DNA of 27,299 nucleotides from contig CABSKX010000028.1 in NCBI GenBank assembly GCA_902478365.1, positions 1 through 27,299 on the forward strand. The letters are read 5' to 3'. The first letter of the stretch is position 1; each line of letters starts with the position of its first letter. This DNA is from an uncultured Collinsella sp. (lineage in GTDB: Bacteria > Actinomycetota > Coriobacteriia > Coriobacteriales > Coriobacteriaceae). Below the pieces are notes generated by a model that ran no database searches, had not been told where the DNA came from, and was given only the letters and a program-made list of their open reading frames with translations. Shown in pieces: positions 22,155 to 27,299 of the stretch. The position numbers and the translations under genes are program-made.

Positions 22155-23186
22155 ATGAAGAGATCAGACATCATCGACTTAATCCGAGCGCATTCGGAAC
22201 ACGACGATATCGCCTTCAACAGCGCAGCCACTATTATCGCGAAAGATTTTGAGACGTCTGGACAGCCCGAGCTTGCAAGTTACATCATGGCCCTCATTGC
22301 CAGAACGCGCACATTTGTACCGCAAGAAGTCACTGAACAGAAATACGACTTCCTGGAAAAGGTAATCAGCAACAATACCTCGCTACCCCTTCCTCAGGCC
22401 ATCGCTAACGATATCCAGGGGCTTCTCAATGCTCTATCTAAAGATGTGGACATTAACACTGTCCTCTTTTACGGCGCATCGGGAACCGGCAAAACCGAAG
22501 CTACAAAACAGATAGCCAGAATACTTGGCTACCAGCTATATGCCGTCGATTTCAACCAAATCATCGATAGCAAGCTCGGAGAAACGGCCAAAAATATCGC
22601 GAAGGTCTTCCAAGAAATCCACGATATCGGCGACGGCGCTATTGTCTTGTTCGACGAAATCGATGCTATAGCCCTAGACAGAATTAATCAAAACGACGTC
22701 CGTGAAATGGGACGAGCCACAAGTGCGCTCCTAAAAGAGTTCGACAAGCTGAACACGCGATCCGCCATCATCGCAACAACGAACCTGTACGACAAACTTG
22801 ACCCAGCGCTCGCCAGGCGCTTCGATGTGCAGATCGACTTTAATAGATACACCCATGACGATCTCGTTGATATCGGCGAATCAATCGCAAAGAATCTGAC
22901 CAAAAACAATCAGACAATCAAAAACGACTCTCGGACCCTAAAAAAGGTGCTGCAGAGTTGCCCGGATCTGCCCTGGCCCGGCACGCTCAAAAACCTCATT
23001 AAGACCTCCGTCGCGTTTAGTGACCCACTTAGCCCAAACGACTATCTCCGCAAGCTGTATCAACGTCTCCATGGATATGAACCCGATTCACTAGAGCTGC
23101 TTAAATCTCAAGGTTTCACTTTAAGAGAAATGGAAGTTTTGACAGGCATATCACGTAGCACCATTGCACGAACCCTAAAGGAGTAG
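22155..23186 (+). CDS. AAA+ ATPase with C-terminal HTH (IetA-like)
   Basis: 343 aa. Walker A GASGTGKT (107-114), Walker B VLFDEID (Asp167-Glu168), sensor 1 ATTN (207-210) and arginine-finger segment RRFD (221-224) are intact, so it should hydrolyse ATP. The AAA core resembles FtsH/ClpX-like classical AAA members. The last ~30 residues, GFTLREMEVLTGISRSTIARTL, look like a helix-turn-helix. ATG at 22155 has AGGAGAGGAG upstream; the frame upstream of it overlaps the promoter. The protease gene starts 3 nt after the stop. A AAA ATPase followed by a subtilisin is the IetA-IetS arrangement, first described as a plasmid stability/incompatibility pair on an Agrobacterium Ti plasmid and later tested as antiphage. 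Here it is chromosomal or island-borne. Orthology is inferred from architecture. Confidence 0.8.
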   Translation: MKRSDIIDLIRAHSEHDDIAFNSAATIIAKDFETSGQPELASYIMALIARTRTFVPQEVTEQKYDFLEKVISNNTSLPLPQAIANDIQGLLNALSKDVDINTVLFYGASGTGKTEATKQIARILGYQLYAVDFNQIIDSKLGETAKNIAKVFQEIHDIGDGAIVLFDEIDAIALDRINQNDVREMGRATSALLKEFDKLNTRSAIIATTNLYDKLDPALARRFDVQIDFNRYTHDDLVDIGESIAKNLTKNNQTIKNDSRTLKKVLQSCPDLPWPGTLKNLIKTSVAFSDPLSPNDYLRKLYQRLHGYEPDSLELLKSQGFTLREMEVLTGISRSTIARTLKE

Positions 23187-23189
23187 CTC

Positions 23190-25430
23190 ATGAACAGCCT
23201 AATCAGGCTCACCGGCGATTTTCATACGGCAAAAGGCTCGCGACCGGGCCCCGCAACGCTCCCCGCTAAAGGCACGGTTACGGCAGAGAAGATTTCACGC
23301 ATCCGCAAGAGTCTCGAAACCGTTCTGAGCAAATGGCCCAAAGATGCCATAATCGAAGATATCTTAGTCTCCGTTGAATACCGCCAGATTGTTGCCAAGA
23401 GCAATCGAATAAGAGAGATGCTGAATGGCGGAAAAGACCAAGAACCGGAATTGTCCATCCGAGGTGCCCGCTACCTCGATTTTTATGGGAACAACCCAAG
23501 GCACCTGATGACCCATTACGTGCCCGAGAAAACTATCCAGTCTACTATTGATAAGCTGCATGAGTGCGAGCGAATAGTATTCGATCATTTTAATGGACTG
23601 ATGAACGCAGACAAGATGATCGATCTAGTTAAAAACGACGATCTCAAGCAAAAATGGAATCCTGCCATTTCAAACACGCTCACCCGATCGGGCTTTGCGC
23701 AACTCATACGCGATTCCTATTACGTCAATGAATTTAGAATGGGCACGCCACCGGCGGCTACCGACGAGAACGCAATCGTTACGCTGTTTGAAACGGAGAG
23801 GAACCCACAGGATCTATTTGAGGAGCTGAACATTGATGTACCTGCTGCGAACATCTTAGAGAACAGTGTGCTCCTGACCGAGGCAGAATATCGCACGTTG
23901 CTCGAGCGCGCCCCCTACCTTATAGCCATGTCAGTAATTGATCTGTCCAGCTACGCTCCCATGAATGACGAAGACTCGGCCTCCCCCGCTATCAGCAGCC
24001 TCCCTGAATATCCCGCTGACGAGCCCATTATCGGCGTAATCGACACTCCATTTGAGGAAAAATACCCACCGTACTTCAGCAACTGGGTGGACTACAGAAG
24101 CTGCTTGCCCGATGGTATCAACCCCACTGCAGACGATTATCGACATGGCACCTGCGTTAGCTCCCTAATCGTTGACGTCCAGGCACAAAACCCATCCCTA
24201 GACGACCATTGTGGCCACTTTAGGGTTCGCCATTTTGGAGTTGCGACCGCAGGCAAGTTCAGCTCGTTTGCGGTAATGAAACACATTGAGCGCATCGTTG
24301 CCGAAAACCAAGACATTAAAGTTTGGAACATCTCTCTGGGATCAATGGAGGAGGTGTCTAGAAACTCCATCTCGCCCGAAGCGGCCCTGCTAGACAAACT
24401 GCAGCAAAAATACGACGTTCTCTTCGTTGTTGCTGGCACCAACCAGGATGGAGGTAAGCCCGCCTATCTCGGTTCCCCAGCAGACTCTATTAATGCCCTC
24501 GTTGTCAACGCCGTCAATCGAAACAACGAGCCAGCGTCCTACACAAGAAGAGGTCCAGTCTTGAGCTTTCACCACAAACCAGATCTGGCGTATTACGGAG
24601 GAGAAAAGAACGATCCAATCACTGCCTGCTGCGGAACCGGGGCCTATCCGGCTGTCGGCACCTCTTATGCAGCTCCGTTAATTGCAAGAAAAGCTGCCTA
24701 TCTCATTTATAAAATGCACCTGAGCTGTGAACTTACCAAAGCGCTGCTAATCGATGCGGCGTGTGCATGGACAACCCCCGAAGATATTGATCGACTCGGC
24801 TACGGCATCGTTCCCGTTCAGATTGAAAAGATCCTCGAAACCAGCAACGACGAAATTCGATTCATGCTCAGCGGCGTGGCTACCGAACGCGAGAATTACA
24901 ACTTCAACTTTCCTATTCCCGTCTCAGGCGCATCTTACCCGTCCGTAGCGAGGGCGACTCTGTGCTACTTCCCTAAATGCAACAGAAACCAGGGTGTCGA
25001 CTATACGGATACCGAGCTCGACTTACATTTTGGACGTATCGCAAACGATGGCCGGATCAAGTCGTTACAGCCCAACAACCAAGGCGAGGAAGACTGTACA
25101 ACCGATGAAGAGAAGGCTCGAAAAAAGCTGCGCAAGTGGGATAACGTCAAGCACATAGCGGAACCGCTAACCAGCCGCAGTAAGCCCAAAAAGGTGTATG
25201 CCAACCCAATGTGGGGCATGATGATTCGCAAGTCTTCGAGATATCAAAATGGCTCCCATGATTCGCAACGTTTTGGCGTAGTGGTCACCATCCACAATCT
25301 AAAAGGCGAGAACCGAATTGATACATTCATGCGACAGTGTTCCGCCATTGGCTGGATAGTCGAACGGGTCGAAATTAATAACGAGCTCAAGATTTACGAG
25401 CACAGCCAGGTTGAAGTGGAGTTTGAGTAA
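23190..25430 (+). CDS. Subtilisin-like serine protease (S8 family, IetS-like)
   Basis: 746 aa. No signal peptide, so it is expected in the cytoplasm. The N-terminal ~275 residues are a domain of unknown fold (helical, with IEDILVSVEYRQIVAKSNRI). The S8 domain has Asp285 (IIGVIDTPFE), His319 (YRHGTCVSSL), oxyanion Asn418 (VAGTNQD) and Ser492 (GTSYAAPLIA), the full triad in the right order. A ~200-residue C-terminal beta-rich region follows, with NFNFPIPVSG and a last segment with VVVTIHNLKG. ATG has AAAGGAG upstream, only 3 nt after the ATPase stop, so the two are coupled. Family knowledge suggests the ATPase restrains or activates the protease. No terminator was found after it. Confidence 0.85.
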   Translation: MNSLIRLTGDFHTAKGSRPGPATLPAKGTVTAEKISRIRKSLETVLSKWPKDAIIEDILVSVEYRQIVAKSNRIREMLNGGKDQEPELSIRGARYLDFYGNNPRHLMTHYVPEKTIQSTIDKLHECERIVFDHFNGLMNADKMIDLVKNDDLKQKWNPAISNTLTRSGFAQLIRDSYYVNEFRMGTPPAATDENAIVTLFETERNPQDLFEELNIDVPAANILENSVLLTEAEYRTLLERAPYLIAMSVIDLSSYAPMNDEDSASPAISSLPEYPADEPIIGVIDTPFEEKYPPYFSNWVDYRSCLPDGINPTADDYRHGTCVSSLIVDVQAQNPSLDDHCGHFRVRHFGVATAGKFSSFAVMKHIERIVAENQDIKVWNISLGSMEEVSRNSISPEAALLDKLQQKYDVLFVVAGTNQDGGKPAYLGSPADSINALVVNAVNRNNEPASYTRRGPVLSFHHKPDLAYYGGEKNDPITACCGTGAYPAVGTSYAAPLIARKAAYLIYKMHLSCELTKALLIDAACAWTTPEDIDRLGYGIVPVQIEKILETSNDEIRFMLSGVATERENYNFNFPIPVSGASYPSVARATLCYFPKCNRNQGVDYTDTELDLHFGRIANDGRIKSLQPNNQGEEDCTTDEEKARKKLRKWDNVKHIAEPLTSRSKPKKVYANPMWGMMIRKSSRYQNGSHDSQRFGVVVTIHNLKGENRIDTFMRQCSAIGWIVERVEINNELKIYEHSQVEVEFE

Positions 25431-25644
25431 CTGTTTGGGACAGCAACGGCAAGCAACGCGGAAACGTCGGCGTCCGACAGCCATCTGCGACGTTAAATCG
25501 TCCATATTGGCAGAAACGCTATGGACTGATAGCACATCACAAAAGAAAGGTCGTACTGGATGAATTCGCTAAAACAATTACGCACGCGACATTTTTTATA
25601 TTTATAAAAATGAGTCAGATAAAATAGGCTTAGAAAGGAAACGT
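25431..25644 (+). other. AT-rich gap between protease and zinc-ribbon operon
   Basis: 214 bp without a gene. The last third is very AT-rich; TAAAAT at 25620-25625 could be a -10, but no matching -35 is seen. A short GTCGG/CCGAC stem is present near 25470 without a T run. The next gene probably has its own promoter. Confidence 0.35.
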
Positions 25645-26103
25645 TTGGAAGAGACTCACTTTGAAATCAGGATACCCTGCGACAACGACGGTTATGTCCT
25701 GCTAAGGTGCCCCCATTGCGGAGAATTGTTTAAGCTCACCGCTGAAGATATAGAGTCTGACGAAATCTTTGACATATATTGCCCCTCCTGCGGTCTGACA
25801 GCCGACAACTTCCTCACACAAGATGTCATTAGCCTCGCGCTCGCTAAAACAGGCAACTTCGCGATGGACGCAATCGACCAGCAACTTCAGGCTTTCGCGA
25901 AAATGAACAGTAATAGCCTTGTTCATTTCGAGGTCAATGCCGATCGCGAAAGGGAGCCGGAGCCACCGATAAGAGCAGCGATTGAGGCTTTGCAAATCAC
26001 AATGTGTCGTGACTGTGGTCGGAAAGCCAAAATCTCACCCACGCTTATCATGTCAGCTCACACGTGTCCACTTTGCGGAATAGGACAGTTCAATGAACAC
26101 TAG
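25645..26103 (+). CDS. Hypothetical double zinc-ribbon protein
   Basis: 152 aa, not recognised. An N-terminal zinc ribbon uses CPHC (about residues 22-25) and CPSC (about 47-50); a C-terminal one uses CRDC and CPLC. A helical middle part (ISLALAKTGNFAMDAIDQQLQAFAKM) separates them. The start is TTG at 25645, with AAAGGAA 4-5 nt upstream; no ATG or GTG near it fits. Its end overlaps the start of the next gene by 11 bp, so they are translationally coupled. The CxxC pairs suggest a nucleic-acid or protein-binding adaptor for the partner protein, an inference. Confidence 0.75.
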   Translation: MEETHFEIRIPCDNDGYVLLRCPHCGELFKLTAEDIESDEIFDIYCPSCGLTADNFLTQDVISLALAKTGNFAMDAIDQQLQAFAKMNSNSLVHFEVNADREREPEPPIRAAIEALQITMCRDCGRKAKISPTLIMSAHTCPLCGIGQFNEH

Positions 26104-26914
26104 CAAGACAACACTGAAGAAGCTTCTCTACGAACACAATATCGAGGCAAACGCTCTCCTCAGGGCAAAGTACAGGGACCTCGAAACAGCTATCGCAAAA
26201 TACCTGAACTTCATAGAGAACACGCCTGCAATCCAGAGCTTCCTGGAAGAAGTGTTGGATAAGCATATGCCAGAAAATTTCAACACATCTGAAAAAATCA
26301 AAGAGGTTGGCACCGGCCACGCAACTTTTGGCCCATTCCCTCCTGATTACAAAGGTGAGTCAGCAGTTGCTTACTCTATTCTAAAAACCCTGATCAACGA
26401 GCATGCGTGTTACAGTGGCTGCATGCTCTACGCCTATGCTGGAGGCTCAAAGAAGCTAAACGACAAGGCGGAGGCATTTCTCGAAGATGTAGCGGGACGC
26501 TTGATCTCTGGAATTAACCGAACACTCACGTTGAAAGGAATCGAAATGGGTCTCGATAGCAACGCGTCGCAGTTCAATTATTTTGGAAACCAGGGCGGTG
26601 CCATAGCCTCTATGGCAACTGACAGTGCATTAATCACGGTTGACCAGACAAACCGCACAATGACCGAAGAACTTGATACGATTCTGAAAAACTTGAAAGA
26701 GTCGGCGGGCGACCTCGACGCTGACAGACAACAAGCCGCTTTAGAAGCCGTCGATGCCATAAGTGATGTACTCACCGAAAACGAGCCAAAGCCCTCCATT
26801 GTCAAAACAATCATGAACAGTCTCAGGAGCTTTAACGATTGCGCTTCCTTCGCAACAAACGTCATGGCCCTCACAACATTCGTGTTGACATACTTCCCGG
26901 GTCTGCTGAGCTAA
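26093..26914 (+). CDS. Hypothetical tail-anchored protein
   Basis: 273 aa. The N-terminal half is helical, with FGPFPPDYKGESAVAYSIL, a motif I recall from a widespread uncharacterised family that also has a GGxxNxAxDxAxIxxxQ-like strand, here GNQGGAIASMATDSALITVDQT. A charged helical region (DTILKNLKESAGDLDADRQ) follows, and the last ~20 residues are a hydrophobic helix suited to a tail anchor. No catalytic residues can be named. ATG at 26093 lies inside the upstream zinc-ribbon gene. The order adaptor plus membrane-anchored partner next to an ietAS-like pair invites a defence role, unproven. Confidence 0.75.
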   Translation: MNTSKTTLKKLLYEHNIEANALLRAKYRDLETAIAKYLNFIENTPAIQSFLEEVLDKHMPENFNTSEKIKEVGTGHATFGPFPPDYKGESAVAYSILKTLINEHACYSGCMLYAYAGGSKKLNDKAEAFLEDVAGRLISGINRTLTLKGIEMGLDSNASQFNYFGNQGGAIASMATDSALITVDQTNRTMTEELDTILKNLKESAGDLDADRQQAALEAVDAISDVLTENEPKPSIVKTIMNSLRSFNDCASFATNVMALTTFVLTYFPGLLS

Positions 26915-26938
26915 TCTACAAAGCCGATGAGTATCTGC

Positions 26939-26974
26939 GCGCTTGAGCACCGCTGATATCGCGCTTGGGCACCG
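26939..26974 (+). repeat. 14-nt near-identical direct repeat after the tail-anchored gene
   Basis: GCGCTTGAGCACCG (26939-26952) and GCGCTTGGGCACCG (26961-26974), one difference, 8 nt apart. Just upstream of and partly inside the terminator-like hairpin; possibly an insertion scar or target region at the island end. Confidence 0.5.
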
Positions 26975-27002
26975 GGGCCGACACTGGCTCCGGCGCTCTT
27001 TT
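26972..27002 (+). terminator. Likely intrinsic terminator after the tail-anchored gene
   Basis: CCGGGGCC (26972-26979) pairs with GGCTCCGG (26986-26993), 8 bp with one G-T pair, loop GACACT, followed by CGCTC and four T (26999-27002). Confidence 0.5.
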
Positions 27003-27006
27003 GTTG

Positions 27007-27144
27007 CTAGCGGTCCGACCCGTGGCGCTGCCGCATGTTAGCCTCTCCCATGTCGACCCAGATCGCGTTATGCGCGATCCTGTCCATGGTGGCGTCCGCA
27101 TGGACGCCACCGCTAAGCCTCGGGCGCCAGTCCTTCTTCTTGAA
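27007..27144 (-). pseudogene. Fragment of an IS21-family IstB ATP-binding protein
   Basis: About 45 C-terminal codons remain. Reading minus strand, the frame gives KKDWRPRLSGGVHADAT followed by MDRIAHNAIWVDMGEANMR and a stop at 27007. HADAIMDRIVHN-x-x-NMR is the usual C-terminal end of IstB proteins. The frame is closed upstream by a TAG directly before codon one, and no Walker A or transposase is present, so it is a remnant. It shows that an IS21-type element once sat at this end of the island. Confidence 0.65.
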
Positions 27145-27236
27145 CTAAGCGTAGAAGACAGTCGATACCGTGCCTCAACTAAATCAGCTACAGCAGCATC
27201 AACCTGAACTCGGTATCAGATTTGCCGAGCAGCCAT

Positions 27237-27299
27237 TCGTCGACTGGAGTGGGTATGATGAATTGGACACCTAGTTAAGAGCGAAAGGTGTTCAAGATG
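27237..27299 (+). mobile_element. Possible end of another insertion sequence, running off the window
   Basis: GGACACCT (27265-27272) is near-complementary to AGGTGTTC (27285-27292), with a terminal ATG at the window end. GGACACC/GGTGTCC pairs before an ATG are seen at the ends of many IS3-family elements. Only the start is visible, so this is weak. Confidence 0.3.

Overview
The window looks like chromosome from a high-GC actinobacterium of class Coriobacteriia, most probably Collinsella or a close relative. This is inferred from gene content, strong C/G-ending codon use, frequent TTG starts behind good Shine-Dalgarno sites, and intergenic hairpin repeats; no marker gene settles it.

Positions 1-7061 (minus strand) hold a cell-shape and housekeeping block, in transcription order: a double zinc-ribbon single-pass membrane protein, a cyclophilin-type prolyl isomerase, a TPR membrane protein, mreB, mreC, mreD and the 5' part of a penicillin-binding protein 2 gene (mrdA) cut by the window edge. 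Positions 7139-10158 (minus strand) hold a perfect 23-bp inverted repeat, a CtpE-like P-type ATPase with an unusual basic tail, and a tRNA-Arg(CCG) gene with its own promoter and terminator.

Positions 10264-18789 (plus strand) are a near-contiguous aromatic amino acid supercluster: DAHP synthase, prephenate dehydrogenase, aroB, aroA, aroC, chorismate mutase-prephenate dehydratase, an aroE-aroK fusion and aroQ. Together they encode every step from erythrose-4-phosphate/PEP to chorismate and on to prephenate, phenylpyruvate and 4-hydroxyphenylpyruvate. A terminator-like hairpin lies upstream of the first gene. glf (UDP-galactopyranose mutase) follows and ends at a strong terminator.

Positions about 20.1-27.3 kb are an accessory island that is visibly more AT-rich. 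It holds a cluster of four degenerate repeats in alternating orientation, a long foldback, a minus-strand membrane-anchored hypothetical gene, two tiny very basic proteins with perfect Shine-Dalgarno sites, and, divergent from them, a two-gene operon encoding an AAA+ ATPase with a C-terminal helix-turn-helix and a subtilisin-like protease. This pair matches the architecture of IetA-IetS (plasmid stability, later listed among antiphage systems). A second two-gene operon follows: a TTG-initiated double zinc-ribbon protein overlapping a tail-anchored protein of unknown function. The island ends in an IS21-type istB remnant and what may be the end of another insertion sequence. The most interesting unit is the ietAS-like pair with its divergent mini-genes, a putative operator inside its promoter, and the downstream zinc-ribbon/tail-anchored pair.
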